From assembly GCA_907165065.1 (NCBI GenBank), contig OU015540.1, forward strand, positions 5,192,001 through 5,256,000: DNA of 64,000 nucleotides, in the 5' to 3' direction. This DNA comes from Caprimulgus europaeus. Taxonomy: Eukaryota; Chordata; Aves; Caprimulgiformes; Caprimulgidae. Positions 50,472 to 62,939 of this stretch are shown one piece after another. The notes beneath the pieces were generated by a model. The model saw nothing but the letters and a program-made list of their open reading frames with translations, did not search any database and was not told the origin of the DNA. Numbering within the stretch: position 1 is the stretch's first letter; every line of letters begins with the position of its first letter. The position numbers and the translations under genes were made by a program.

Positions 50472-51088
50472 GTAAGCACTAGGGGAGATAGATGTGCTAG
50501 CAAATGGGGACTGTGGGAATGAGCAGACTTGCTCAGCATCTCTTCTCTTGAATCTGGCTGTGCCTGTATCTCTTCCTATTTTTTGTTAGTCTCTAGGCTT
50601 AGAGATGTGCTAAAATTTCCATTAACGGAGCAGTGCTTTCTTCAGCTCTTCTAAAAATACCGAAGGAAGCACAGCTTGTTAAATGAAGTCTTCTCTTTGC
50701 TAGATTTAAAAACAGCTTCTGATCAGCTGTCTTCCGCACCCAGAGAGGCAGCAGGCCAAAGCAGACAAGTCTCTTAGTGAAATGTGTTATTTTGGTACAA
50801 TCAGTTGTTGCTGTGCTACCTCTAATTTTATGGTATCGCAGTGTACGTGTGTTAAAGGCTCAGCTGAGATGCCATCATCAGGCTACTTTCAATCTATTTT
50901 ATATGTGCTTATAAGTTGCTTTTGAAGGGTAAGCAGCCTGAGCCTCTTAAGACAGAGGACTGGTAATCTGGAAGCTGTTGGTAACTTGCTAGTAAGGATG
51001 AATCCTCTCTTCCTTGACTTACTGTACTTCAATTACATTTTTCTCTTTTTTCTTTCCCCCCCACTACTTTTTATTTCCCATACTATAG
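50472..51088 (+). other. TTYH3 intron 3 (617 nt)
   Basis: It runs from GTAAGC to CATACTATAG. A C/T-rich tract (51036-51080) precedes the acceptor. Nothing else is recognisable. Confidence 0.93.
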
Positions 51089-51309
51089 GTACTAGATACC
51101 GCAGTGGCCCTGAACCAAACAGTGGAACCAAACTTGCTTGTCCTGGAGGAGATGTTCACGAAGCAGACAGACTACCTGCATGTTATCCAGAAACTGCAAG
51201 GTCTCTTGGATGATCTGGTCAGGCAAACAACTGAGATCCCCTTCTGGAAGAATGAGGAGCTGTCTCTGGAGGAGCTGGCAATTCAGATTGACCTCTATGA
51301 CTGGTACAG
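51089..51309 (+). CDS. TTYH3: TTYH3 coding exon 4 (residues 136-208 plus 2 nt)
   Basis: The acceptor is CATACTATAG after a C/T-rich tract. The donor is TACAG|GTGTGT, and entry is in phase 0 with exit in phase 2. This is the largest visible exon. It encodes the helical part of extracellular domain 1: VLDTAVALNQTVEPN, then a leucine-rich amphipathic stretch, then IPFWKNEELSLEELAIQIDL and YDWYR. N144 is in an NQT sequon, a second predicted glycosylation site. The central stretch (about residues 150-183) differs more from mammals than the rest, as expected for this loop, while IPFW and YDWYR are conserved. There is no frameshift or stop. Confidence 0.96.
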
Positions 51310-52122
51310 GTGTGTAGCATGCTGAGTGTAGAGGTTGTAACATCTGTTCTGGCCTGTTTTGCAACAATGATGTGTGTGTTCAGGGTGGCTGAGCCAAAGG
51401 CTCTATGTATTAACTGCAGATGCTCCTGGCCCACCCAACTGATTCATTTCTTACAGCAAAATTGCATTCAGTTTAAATCAAAATGCATGACAACAATGTT
51501 TTTCTTAACTGTGTTTATTACCAGCCAAAGGGAAACTTATTCTCAATGTACAAAATCTGTAGCTAACACTGGGGAAAAAAGCAACCACAGAGATTGCTAC
51601 TGTCGTGTCCTAATAAGTGTGTTGTAGTTGTATGACATTAACTAGAGTCAAAATCTGGACTAGTTCTGTAAGTTTGCACCACATCCTAACATTCCTTTTT
51701 ATTAAACATATTTAACAAAACATTGCATCAACTGTATTTACAAAATAAAACCTCTATCCACACATGTGGAATAAGTAACTGAAGCATTCTGTAACACAAG
51801 TCTAGGAAGTTCAAGAAGCTGCAGTGCCTCTTCTTCACCCAGTGGTGTCCAGTTGCATATAACTTTACACTGGAACAAGGTTAGCAGTCTCATTTCTCAA
51901 GAGCTGTGTATGCTGGGTACATTCTAGAAATGCTTTTATCTCCCTCAACTCCAGACCCGACAAATACCCAGAGCTCTCAGAAGATTAATCATTAGTGGTG
52001 GCTTTTCACTGAAGAAAAGAAGGGCTACATTTTTCCCATGGGTCACACTAGCTTCTTGGTCTATGCCTTTTATACACCAATGTTCCTTTGCAGACTATGT
52101 GTTGTGTTCTTTTTTGCTGCAG
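51310..52122 (+). other. TTYH3 intron 4 (813 nt)
   Basis: It runs from GTGTGT to TTTGCTGCAG. It is plain AT-rich sequence with no repeat or hidden exon that I can support. Confidence 0.93.
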
Positions 52123-52218
52123 GTGGCTGGGATACCTGGGCTTGCTCCTGTTCCATGTCCTGATTTGTTTGCTGGTGCTCTTTGGGCTCATTAGAAACTC
52201 CAGGGCCATTCTTATGGG
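52123..52218 (+). CDS. TTYH3: TTYH3 coding exon 5 (residues 209-240, TM3)
   Basis: The acceptor is TTTGCTGCAG and the donor is ATGGG|GTAAGT. The first G completes the arginine codon AG|G (R209). The exon exits with two bases of a glycine codon (G241). It encodes the third transmembrane helix, WLGYLGLLLFHVLICLLVLF followed by GLIRNSRAILMG. H220 (CAT, 52154-52156) sits where human TTYH3 and TTYH2 have Asp and TTYH1 has Glu, according to my recollection of those proteins. This is the most notable substitution in the visible protein. Otherwise the helix and the basic loop after it match the family. Confidence 0.96.
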
Positions 52219-54754
52219 GTAAGTCCTGACCCAGGCACAGTACATAAGGAAGTTCACCTGGTTTAAACCTCTAGACTCTTGTCAGTTGATTTGAAGGGCT
52301 TCTGAGACAGAATACCTTAAATTTTTGTCTTAACGTAGAAAAACTTTATAGAGTGTAGCTCTGTGGATGGGATTAGGGCTACATGAGAGATGTTCACAGG
52401 ACTGTTCTTGAGCTATAAAATGCAATGGCACTGATATCCATTCATTGCTTTTGTAAAGACAAGGAACTCATCTGAGTGGCCTGCCTTTTGCTGGGTAGCA
52501 TTGGTAGCCTCTCTTTGCTGGGAGATGGCAATGTGAACATCCTCACTTAAATTTACAGGCTTTAAAAATCTCCCTTTAATTCTCAATAGTTGTGAAGGCA
52601 CTTGTTCATCCATGGTAAGTATTGCATCTGTCTGCACAACCCAGTAGCATGCCTTTTGTGTCACGATCTGCTCTTATTTACCTCTGGCTGTCACACCTGA
52701 AGAAATGTCAAACTGAGAACAAGCAGTGGTTTGTACAGTCATGAGGAGGAGTATTGTTGCCATGGTACTGCAATATTAATGTGTGTCTATTTCTAAAAAA
52801 TGCCACAAATGCTGCCATGCTCAGGCCCCATTACAAGAACAAAATATTTCTCTCCCTATCTTGTAGCTTGGTTTAGCTTGGCACATTTGGCAAAGATACC
52901 AGCATCATAAACACAGTGACAGTTTGACAACTGACATGGCCAAGAGTTTATCCTCGTACATGGTAATGCCATTAATAATTGGAATGCATATTCAGATTTA
53001 TTATTTGCCAGATGACTTCATACCTGGCAGGTTATACAGACAAAAGTCCAAGTGTATGCACAGATGGTAAACCCAGGGTTTAAATTAGAATTTCATTCCC
53101 TGTTTGCCAGAAGTTCATATTAAGGCATTCCCCAAAGGGAGCACAGGGCATAAAGAAGCAAGTGTATCATAGCCAAGCAAGATGGTGAAATGCCAGTTTT
53201 AGATCTTTTAGCCAAGCAATCAGTTACTGACCCAGTCATCTTCATTTAAAGTAAAACAACAATTGTGTCTTGCTGAAATGATTACCATACTCAGCTGGAG
53301 GCACAAGTTGTGTTGTCCTTATGTCATAAAACCACAGAACCTTGCTGATCCATGGTTGATAATTTTTGCATTCATTTGGAAAAAGAATTATAATATCTTT
53401 AGCCATTTTATTCCAGAGTGCTGCACAGAGGTCAGTCTGGTGGAGGTCCATTACTTCTGCAAGATGAGCCAAAGATCCATTCAGAGTAGGGGTTGCTTGG
53501 CATTAAAATAAGTTGGTAAACTCAGGGATAGCATTTTTTTAAAGTGTAGGCACATAGTGTTCTTTTTTCTGAGGCTCTGATCTTCAATGAGACAAATGTA
53601 TCAGAAGAGAGATGCATCCCTTCCTCTGAGGTGCTTGCACCAGGTTTGAATAAAGTGTGTCTTGGTTATGAACAGGTTTTTGTTTTGTTTTCTTCAGAGA
53701 GTGGGTGGGAGGAACCTACTTGTGTTTCAAAGCCAGAAGGAAAAAGCATCCCAGAGAGCAAGCCAGTGTCCCTTTACTTTGAAGACAGGGATACATAAAA
53801 TGAAGCTGCTTATTAGGCTGCATCCCCATACCTGAGGGAGTTGAGGAGGACTTTTGCCTACATATCTCTAGCACTCATACTGACAGCAGAGGTGAAGAGC
53901 TAATGTGCTGGTTGGGGAAGTGCAAAAGCCTTTTCTACCAGTGTGTACTCACTGAATGTCACTGAGGCCACTGCTCTGTCATCCCTCTGCCTTGTCTGCC
54001 TGATGGCAGGCACTTCCCACTATTTCTCTCTGTAATGAGGTCCAGCTGTCAGAACAAAACTTTTACATCTGTGCAGAGAAGCACTCCCATGGCTGTGGTA
54101 GGCACATTGTTGCTCTGAACTGTTTGCCTGCAGGTGACCCTCTCTTTTCTGGGGCTCTGTGGGATGCTTAGGTGCAGTTCAGGTGCACACAGCTTGGAAC
54201 CAAACTCAAGTGTCCTAATAGGGGCTGAGTGTTCTCTCCAACCATCTGTAGCTGTGCAGTGCTTACATCTGGCAATCTCGTTTATTCTAGAAACAGGAGG
54301 GGTTTGTCCAATTTTGGATGAGTATGTTTTTGTGGTTGTTTTATATGACATTTTTCTTTCGATATCTTTGGACCTGGAAAGTAAAGTCTAGAATGGAAAT
54401 AGTGGAAGTGACAGGATTGTAGTTATCCAACTCTCAATCTGCCTTCCCTACAGCCACCCCTTTGTCTTTATGCCTTTGGCTTCCCTGCTAGAAGCAGGGT
54501 AAGGCTTTGCTTCCACCCTCCTTCCTTCCTCTGCAGCCCCAGGGCCAGGTAATGTGAGAACCAACTGCTGGACATAAACTTCTCTGGTTGCTGCTGTCCA
54601 CAACATATAAAATGGGTTGGTTTATCTGAAGATAACAGTGGTTGATACAGTTTCTTGGTTTTGGCAATTGCTTTGGACTCCAAATAATACATCTTGTGAA
54701 AGGATCTGCTTGAAGTCAGAGCTTCTACATCTGCCATCTGTCTGTCTCCCACAG
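52219..54754 (+). other. TTYH3 intron 5 (2.5 kb)
   Basis: It runs from GTAAGT to TCTCCCACAG. Short ORFs on both strands look random. I see no repeat family and no RNA gene. Confidence 0.93.
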
Positions 54755-54827
54755 GGTGTGCTTGCTTGGGGTGTTTGCCCTGATTGTCAGCTGGGGATCC
54801 TTGGGTCTGGAGTTGGCTGTCGCTGTG
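54755..54827 (+). CDS. TTYH3: TTYH3 coding exon 6 (residues 241-265, TM4)
   Basis: The acceptor is TCTCCCACAG and the donor is GCTGTG|GTAAGT. Its first G completes the split glycine codon GG|G, and the exon exits in phase 0. It encodes the fourth transmembrane helix, VCLLGVFALIVSWGSLGLEL then AVAV, including the family motif SWG.LGLELAV. It matches mammalian TTYH3 closely. The acceptor is preceded by a clear pyrimidine stretch (CTGTCTGTCTCCC). Intron 6 after it is only 353 nt. Confidence 0.96.
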
Positions 54828-55180
54828 GTAAGTGGCTCTGATCCAAGTCCCATTCACCCTTTGCTGCAGGTTTATCTGACAGGAGATTAATGTTATGCTG
54901 TGCCTGTTTTATTGCACATCTTGTTCTAAGTAGCTGTCCTAGCAATTTGCGTCTATGCAAATGACAGAGTTCCTCTGTCCTCCATGGTATGGTGTGCTAG
55001 CTGGTGCTCCAGCACTGCTGTGGTTGTGTAAATCAGGGCTAGTGGGGATGACGATGAGAGACTTCAGCATCTGAAACACCCTGATTGTAGAGGGTTCCCT
55101 AATGTTAACCTGGCTCAACTGCTCTTTGATACTGATGATCTTTGATATTCCCTCTTCCCTTTTGTCTCACATCTATCTAG
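54828..55180 (+). other. TTYH3 intron 6 (353 nt)
   Basis: It runs from GTAAGT to CATCTATCTAG. It is a short intron of unremarkable composition. Confidence 0.93.
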
Positions 55181-55256
55181 GGCTCCAGTGACTTCTGTAT
55201 TAACCCTGATGCTTATGTCTCCCAAGTGGTTGAAGAGAATGCAGTGCTTAGTGCTG
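55181..55256 (+). CDS. TTYH3: TTYH3 coding exon 7 (residues 266-290 plus 1 nt)
   Basis: The acceptor is CATCTATCTAG and the donor is GTGCTG|GTAAGT, with entry in phase 0 and exit in phase 1. It encodes the start of extracellular loop 2: GSSDFCINPDAYVSQVVEEN then AVLSA. The motif SSDFC.(N/D)PDAYV is conserved in TTYH3. C271 is probably disulphide-bonded with another loop-2 cysteine, as in tweety structures. Relative to human, the segment VVEENAVLSAD replaces MVEEYSVLSGD, which is ordinary divergence. Confidence 0.95.
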
Positions 55257-58194
55257 GTAAGTGCTGGGACTGGCTTTGGCACGGGGTCCTGTGGCTCCAG
55301 CTGTCGCATAGGAGCGTGGCAGTGGCTGAGAATTTAAGGCATTGTTTGGAACAGAGAAGCTTACACGCAGTGGGAAAAGCAGATGTGTGTGGAGCTCTGG
55401 AAAACCAACATTCTTCCTAGAGAAGCATTTATACCCTCGTCAAAAGTGCATGTGTCTGCTTTTCTTTGTCAGAAGAGCCCTCAGAACCTTTCTGCTGTCT
55501 TGGCCCATAGGTGGAATTAACTGATAAGGTGGAACAGAAGTCCCTGGATTATTTTCTTTTAAATATAGTACTCTTGAATCTTGTTCTCCTCTCTAAGTGA
55601 CAGAACTGTGGCAATAGCAGCATGCAGTTTGTTGTAATTTTTAAAACTTGTTCTTGGGTCTGTATTCCTGAATCTAGAATACTTATTTTTATATCTGTTA
55701 TCAGAAAATATGCATCACTTTTTCTCTTAATGGTGGCTATAAATATCATCTCTTTAAAGCTAATTTAAAGGGTAAATGGATGGAAACAGCCACAAAGATA
55801 AGTATGAATTTCCCTTTCCATTATAAATGCAATACTTTGACTACTTTGTTTATCCTGTTCCATTTAAAGCAATATGCCTGCATCACAGTGGCATCCAGCT
55901 GAAGCACTGATGGGTTTTGGGTTTGTCGTTCCTAATTTAGACTGAAGTGGTTGGTGAGATGAGGTGTGCCTCCAATTTGGACCTTGGAGAGGGCAAAAGT
56001 GGCTTTCAGAACTGTGGCTTAACAAGAAGTGATTGGGCATCTGCCAGGAGAGATACTATAAGTGCTAGAAAGGAAAAGTATTTTTCAGGACTGAATTTGC
56101 TGCTTAGATAACAAAGTTAACTTTTCTTTTCTCCTACCTTCCCTCCCTTGATAGTTCCTCTTTATAGTTCTGTGTATGATAAAACACAAATAAGCAATGA
56201 CACTGATTTGCAAAAGAAGCCACTTGTGATTTTCCTAGTTGTTATTTAGTGGAATGAGAGAATCCTTGCCTTGTGTACAGAAGGTCTCATATATGGCTGT
56301 GTGCTGAACCACATGCTGCCTCTTACTGTGCAACTGCCAGGAAATTGGGTATGTAGCTATGGCAGAAAATGCAGGGATTGGATTCAGTAAGAAATGTTTA
56401 TGTCTGCAGGCAGAATGTGGTATAAAAGAGTATGTACAGGTTGATATTACCACCCTACAGCTTATTTTTTGGAATGCCTTGTTTATTGATTTCCTGGGAA
56501 GGAGAGGATATAGCCAGGCAGCTGTCTTTGTAACAAAGAAACACAATAAGGGAAGAGAATGAGTGTTTAACACTGCACAAGATTCAAATCCTCTCTTGGC
56601 TGTGAACGTGACAAAGATGTGGCTTCAGGTACCAAGCTGGTCTCCTAGTTACTCAAGAAGGCAGATGGGTCAGTGAGGCCAAGGGGAAATATCTGATGCT
56701 AATGCCAGCTGTGTGCTGTAATAATTTGGTAACCCAGATCAGCTCTGGAGCATGTTTGGTAACAATTAGATTGACCCTGGGAGGCTGAAGAAGTGCTCCT
56801 TTGTGCTACTCCTCCATTTCACTCATCCTTGTCTGCTCAGCTCCTGCAGTTTTTTGTTAACCAGTATCATTCATCTGGAGTCTATCGGTGAGTGCAGGAC
56901 TGACATTCCTGTCCCTCCTCCTGCTTCCCCTGGCAGGGACAGTCAGCTCCCCCAGGTGAAATCAGGCTCTGTTCTGGCAGCACCGCCAGCTCTAACAGTT
57001 GTTAAGGCTCCATAAATAACAGTGAATGGGTTTAAGTGAAACACTGAAGAGGAGGAAGAGCAGGTGTTGTCACAGGCCTGAGTTGGAAGGGTGGCCCCTT
57101 CCGTGGGTTGCTGGTGTGTCAGCTCCCTGCTGTCAGGCAGCCGTTGAGTGTTCGTGAGCACCTTCTCCTTCTTTCAGAAGGAAATCAGTCTCGCTTCTGA
57201 GTCTGCCATCACACTGGGCAGCTGGCTGGGCGGTGATTAAATGTTCTGTGGATTTGCACTGCTGTGTCACATTTTATGCTCAGGAAGCTACAGAAATAGA
57301 TCTTAGTTCCCGATGTCGGGACCATCCTGGGTACCTGAGCAGGAAGGAAAATCACAACACAAGGACTGCAGTGTGGCACTGCTCAATGACACTGCAATCC
57401 CAATAATGGCTTCTTAGAAACATCTTTAAAAGTCTGAAATAAGTGTTGGTATCCTTTAATATGCTTGGCTGTAAATTGGAGCAGCTGCCTTGTGATCATC
57501 TGAGCCATATATACAACAAGAGTGAGGGGTTCCAGGAGACAGGGCAGGCAGCCAGCATCAATGCTGTCTTGTCCAAGGAAGCTGCCCTTTTGAAGGCTCC
57601 CAGTTCTAGTGAACAGATCCTTCACACTCCCTCGTTTGCTGCCTCTGCTCTGTGGGTGATGCTCTCCAACATTAACAGCAGTATAGACAGAGGCCAAAAC
57701 ACTTTAAGGTTACTCCAGCTAGTTTCAGTAGAGTGTATCTGACCATGCTTTTTTTCAGATCAGAAAAGAGATGACTAGGAGAGAGTGTGAGTGGATGGAG
57801 TGGCTCAGGTAGTCCATGGAAGAACCTTGGGAATCACTTGAGCTGAAGTTGGGCTGAGACTCGTGTTTTCAGTCTTGCCTAGGTGTCTGCTTTTGGCCAG
57901 TGCTGGGGTATGGTATACTGGGCTAGGTTCTGCCATCTATTTTTTAATATAAGAAACAACAAGTAATCTTAAGAGGCTTTGTAGGGCTGGGTCAATTTTC
58001 CCCTTTAATCACTATTTTAAGTTGTTTTTAAATATAATGAGTTTTAATATTCCCAGCCCTGTGCTTTGGCATTCAGATTAGGACTGAGTCATCTAGGTTT
58101 GCATATTTTCAATGCTTTTTTGTTGGTGGTGGGTATAGGAGTTTTCACAGAAAAATAACTGTGTTGGATATTGGGCAACTAGTATGATAATATT

Positions 58195-58300
58195 CCTGTT
58201 TGTGTATTAATTGCTGTTTGCAAATCTAAATAGAATTAATGGAGCTGAGAATAATCTGATTAAGTGCATTATTATTGTTGTCATGTTTTTAGCTGGAGAG
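58195..58300. promoter_or_regulatory. Candidate conserved noncoding element in intron 7
   Basis: It has TGTATTAATTGCTGTTTGCA, AATAGAATTAATGGAGCTGA, and GATTAAGTGCATTATTATTG, which are TAAT-type cores in a high-complexity AT-rich context. It is pattern-level evidence only. Confidence 0.2.
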
Positions 58301-60929
58301 GAGATGTCCTTGCTTTGTAGATAAAATGTGCTGCATTAAAAAGGAGGAGAAATGGGTGCCAAAGATCCTTAATGCAGGTTTCCTGGAGAAGAAGAGATTT
58401 AAATAATTTTGCAGAAGAGGCTGATACATGTGCCTAACTCACCCAGCATTCATTAATTGAGATAAAGCCAGTGGAGTTGAACAGTGGCTGTATAATGGAC
58501 TCTTGCTGCTCGTAAAAAGACTTGCAGCCAAGTTGTTTCTTTTCAAAGCAGGAGGCCATCTTCTAGACTCATTCTTTTTCATTGATATTATGTTATTATC
58601 AGATGACTTATTGCCTAAAATTAAATAAATGGGCGCAAGCTGTCTAAACAACAGGAAGAGCTTTCTCCAGATTCTCTTACTGTAAATGTGTGGTGAACAG
58701 ATATTGGCTTCATCTGAAGGAACTGCAAACCCCAGGGGATGGATAATGGAACCTTTTACCTCCAGCCCAGCCAAGTTGGCCAGGCTGGATGCTGAGACTC
58801 AGCTGCTCAGATATAAGCAGCGAGCATTCTTGTTGCACTCAGACTCCTAAGTGGCCTCTCACTGATTCACTCTCATCTTAGAAGCCCAGAGCTGAATGAA
58901 CCAGAGGACTGACACCGCCACCACTTCCCTTTCCTCTCTAGAAGTGAGGTTGGGACAGAACCTCACATGGGGCATGTGGTGGTTGCACAGTTATTACTTG
59001 GCCTCAGCAGGCACTGCAGAAAAGAGTTTGCCCAAGGAAGCGCTCTCAAGAATCCTGCTGAGCTGCTGTCGGTGTTGAGAAGCTGTGTTTTCCTGCCTGG
59101 TTTTGGTGGACTCCTGATTAACTGAAAGCTCTGGGGCATGTGGGATGGCTCCAAGCTCTTTGCTGAAGGCTCACAATGACTGATTTCACTGCTACAAGAG
59201 TAGCATATATGAAATAAATATAAATGTTATGCAGATACCTCCCTTTGCTGTCAGACTGTTGCCTTAGGGAAACAAAACTCCTGGTGGAGAACATGTTACC
59301 TGGGCAAGAAAATCTGTCCAAAAGGGTCATCTTCCTTTGACATCACAGGTGATATACTTCAACTTTCTCTGATGACTGAACCCACAAGAGAGAGTCTCAT
59401 CTGGGTGTGTATGTAAAATGCAAGCTGCTTGGAGAATGCTGAAGTAAAGATGAAGGAGGTCTGGGAAAAGCTGGTCTAGGTGTAGGGATTTTTTTATTTT
59501 TAAAAAATTTTTTAAAACTAGGATCTTTTTTCTGATTGCTTCTTTGCCCTACAGATCTTCCTGCTGCCTTTTGGTGGGTGCATAATACCATTTTTGCATT
59601 TCAGCTGGGCTTTGAAGTGAATAGTAAGTCTCCATGGTTGCAGAAGTAATAAGCAGTTCTAGCAGCTGAAGCTGTCTTTAGTAGGCAGTTCTACTTTCCT
59701 TTCTAGGAAAAACAGACTTTGCAAAAATAAAGTATTTTGGGTAGTTCCCTTCCTTGCCTTCTGTTCCCACACTGCCTGTGCACCAAGAGATTGGGTCAGG
59801 AGGATTGCTGCTAGCAACAGCAGGCATAGGCAGCTGCAAACGTGACCCTGCCTAACCCTTCTCCTATAAACTAGATTGCCCACAGGCCAGCTTCAAAAAT
59901 CAGATCCAACCTTCGGGATTTTTCCTGGAGAGGAAAATGCATCGGAAAGATAATTATAGAAAGAGATTGCTGGGAGCTGTTAGCAAAGTGCAAATGATGG
60001 GTTAGTAGAACTGTTTTCAGGACAGAAATGTGAGATTTGGTGTTGTGCAAGGTTGCCTCCACCAGATTTAAAACTGGTGAAGATGCCTCCTGCTTTTGCC
60101 TCTTTCCCATCCTCATGGTATGGAGGCAGAGATCACACTCCTTTTAATTTCCAGGCTCTGCAGCATAGGATTGCTTTAAGGCAGCTTCACTGCCTATTGT
60201 AGCTTTAGTTTCAAAGCACCACAGCTATTAACACCCTGGGTTCAGTGCAGAGGAAAGCTGCTCCTGCTGGCTTTGCCATTTTGGAAAGCACGTTTTATGT
60301 ACGGAGTGTCACGCTTGTCAGCTGTAGAGCCAGCACTACCACGGTGAAGCCTTGCTGATCCTGCCTTCCAGGGTGAAACAGGGAAGCACTTATTTCACTG
60401 CACTGCTTTTCACTCACTTGTAACCAGCAATCTTTATCCTGGGCTTACAAGCTGCAAACTATGATGATATCAGGAACTCTCATCTGTAATCTGCCCACTA
60501 GGGATGATCCAGAAGGCCCTGAAGAAACGTTTCTGGAGCTGTGTATTAGCAGTATGTCATGCAACTTGATGCTCCTACAAAGGCGATGTAAACTTGATAC
60601 ATCGACTGTGGGAGCCTAAGAAAAACTTTTAGTGGCTTGTTGTTTTAAAATAAATAGGTGACAAGATCACAGCTCCTTTAGGTCACCATGTGTGAAGCTG
60701 TGGATTGCTGTAGTGGTGCTGTTCTCTCAGCACAGGTGTGTTTTAATCCATTTTTCTGCAGCCATTGAGTGTGATTTATGAGCCTGGGAGGAGCAGTCCT
60801 TTCCTTGGCTCCGTAGCTGTGGCCAGTCATTTGTGTGGTCTGCCCAAAGTGAGGCACACAAAGCAGTTCTTGCTGCCTTCTTATCTGCCCAGATTCTGCT
60901 AATTGCTGTTTAGAGGCTCAAGTCATCTC

Positions 60930-61035
60930 AGAGAAAGGGTCGGTGGGGGGAGGGTGGAGCAGCTGGCAGAAGCTGCCCCAGAGTAGGCTAATGAATTATA
61001 AATAACAGCTGTCAGGTTGCACTGCCAGTGTGCAG
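60930..61035. promoter_or_regulatory. Candidate E-box/homeodomain enhancer-like block in intron 7
   Basis: CAGCTGGCAGAAGCTGCCCC is followed by GGCTAATGAATTATAAATAA and then CAGCTGTCAGG. Two CAGCTG E-boxes flank a TAATGAATTA homeodomain-type core within about 60 bases. This is suggestive of a regulatory element but untested. Confidence 0.25.
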
Positions 61036-61898
61036 GAGCTGGCAGTCTGTCTTGTATCACTTGGTCTCCAGTGTGTTGCCTTGCCAAAAGGTGCATTCAG
61101 TATTTATGGGAAGCATGACAGAGTCGGGATACAGTCACGTCTGCTTCCTTCATGGCTCCACTCGCTTGTGGTTGGGTCTTTTACTGGTTTCTGAGTTGGG
61201 ACTGGTTAGAAGACCTTTACAGCCTGGAATATGTGTTACATAGGTCACAGGCAGAAGATAAAAAGGAATGGGGATAAGGATGCTAGTGGGGAGGGAAATG
61301 CAGAATGCATGTGTGTTTGGAGGCTTTTGTCATCTTTGCTGAGACGACTTCACCCTTGATCTTGCTGATCTGATGCATCTGAAGAGGAACTGTATAATAT
61401 ATATAATCTCAAGTTATTTGGTTGATAAAGTCTTTCAGAGCTCCCTCCCTCGATAGCATTATTGAGAATGGCAGGGGAAGGCCTGATACTTGTAACTTGC
61501 ACATGCTGGCAGTTCTAGTGTTACAGAAGGCTCATGAGGGCACCAAAGTGGTTTCATGCACATCTGAATAAGGAGAAGTAGAACTCTATCTTCAAGCCTG
61601 GAAAAGGGTGATGCTGCTGGCAGAGCACTTTAACAGTCTTCTCTGGAAGTTTACAAGTACGTCTGTCCTGTACTATGATTGCTGATAGAGCTACTCAGTA
61701 TCAAGACTAACTTTTGGGATGTTACCAGAAAATAATCCGAGGTTCCTTGAATGGGTAATGTGTTGCTGGTATCCTAATGCATGGGGAAAGCTTTCCTGAT
61801 CAAGTCTGCAGTATTGATTCAATACCAAAAATAATATTTTTTTTGCATAAATCAGAAGAAGGACGGAAAACAAATGACATACACTCTTCTAGTTAAAG

Positions 61899-61930
61899 TC
61901 TAATTAAAGCATCTAATTAAAATCTAATTG
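61899..61930 (+). repeat. Imperfect tandem repeat, TCTAATTAAA units
   Basis: Three units (TCTAATTAAAGCA, TCTAATTAAAA, TCTAATTG) follow one another in intron 7. It is a minor local duplication. Confidence 0.7.
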
Positions 61931-62883
61931 CCTGCAAATGACATCCCTCAGAAAACAGACTACTATTTACTTGTTCATCCCTAATGCATGTCAGAAAGAC
62001 AAGAACTTGTTGTTTTCCATCCATTTCCTTACTTGCTTTCAAAGTGATACCATTTTTAGGAAATACTACTGAAAGTTATGATTTTCTTGAATTAGGGGAG
62101 CTTTTTTATGTTCTTCCACAGAACACTGCCTAAAACCAGTCTCTCCTTGAGTGTGATGGAATCCCCAGTTGTGAAGAGGTCTTTTTTTTTCCCTTTAGTT
62201 TTTTTTCAAACACTTGAACTTGTACACTTACAAAGCAAGAACATTCAACTTTGTGTAGCAGCACAGGGATGTGTATTTGCACTGTCCTTGGCCCAATGAT
62301 GTGCTTCTACAGGTATTTTTGATAGCAGCCTGTGTTTATATCACCACTGCTGCTTTTCCTGTGCTAATCTTTCGTGGCTGTGTAGTGACCTGGCTGGTGA
62401 GCTGAACTGGCTGAGAGTTGAGTCATCTCTTTGCTCAGTGCCCTAGGCAGCAGTCTGTGGTTGCTCTCAGTGACCGTACAATGGTATTGTGGCACTTGGA
62501 AGTTGCAGAAATTAAACAGTTGGATTTATCCTAGACTGGTATCTGTGGATAGTGCTGACTTCTGAATAAAACTGTCTGGATGTTCCATCAAAGTTTTTAA
62601 TGGCTTTAATGCCTTTCACTGTTAAACAAAACAAACAACAAAACAAAACAACCCCCTCCCCCCAAAAATCTTTCTTTTGTCCCCAAAGGCAGCTTACATC
62701 CCTTTCTCTAATGCCATCCACGCACTGTAATCCTACACAGAGAGAGGGAAGTGATTCCATTTGTATTGCATTTTCATTTTGTGTATTGCTTTCAGAACTT
62801 AACACCTCCCTCGTGGCAGTCCTAAAATACTGCAGAGCTGGAACAGTGTATCTAGCGTGACTTTCTCTCCTGTTGTTTTGTAG

Positions 62884-62939
62884 ATACTCTCCGCTATTAC
62901 ATGACCTGTAGTGCTGGATACCCCAACCCTTTCCAGCAG
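62884..62939 (+). CDS. TTYH3: TTYH3 coding exon 8 (residues 291-309)
   Basis: The acceptor is TGTTTTGTAG after a CT-rich tract, and the donor is CAGCAG|GTGAGT. The first two bases complete the aspartate codon G|AT (D291), and the exon exits in phase 0. It encodes DTLRYYMTCSAGYPNPFQQ, the part of extracellular loop 2 with the YY...C......PFQQ motif shared by all tweety proteins. C299 is a candidate disulphide partner. This is the last exon that can be called with certainty; the protein must continue beyond the window. Confidence 0.95.

Larger units (their letters stand above)
55257..62883 (+). other. TTYH3 intron 7 (7.6 kb)
   Basis: It runs from GTAAGT to TGTTTTGTAG. It holds two AT-rich blocks that look like possible conserved noncoding elements (58195-58300 and 60930-61035) and a small TCTAATTAAA tandem repeat at 61899-61930. 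No other coding sequence is supportable. Confidence 0.9.

Noticed and set aside
56582-56600. GATTCAAATCC-like string, possible tRNA T-arm
   Set aside because: No D-arm, anticodon stem or acceptor pairing could be found around it. No tRNA gene is supported.
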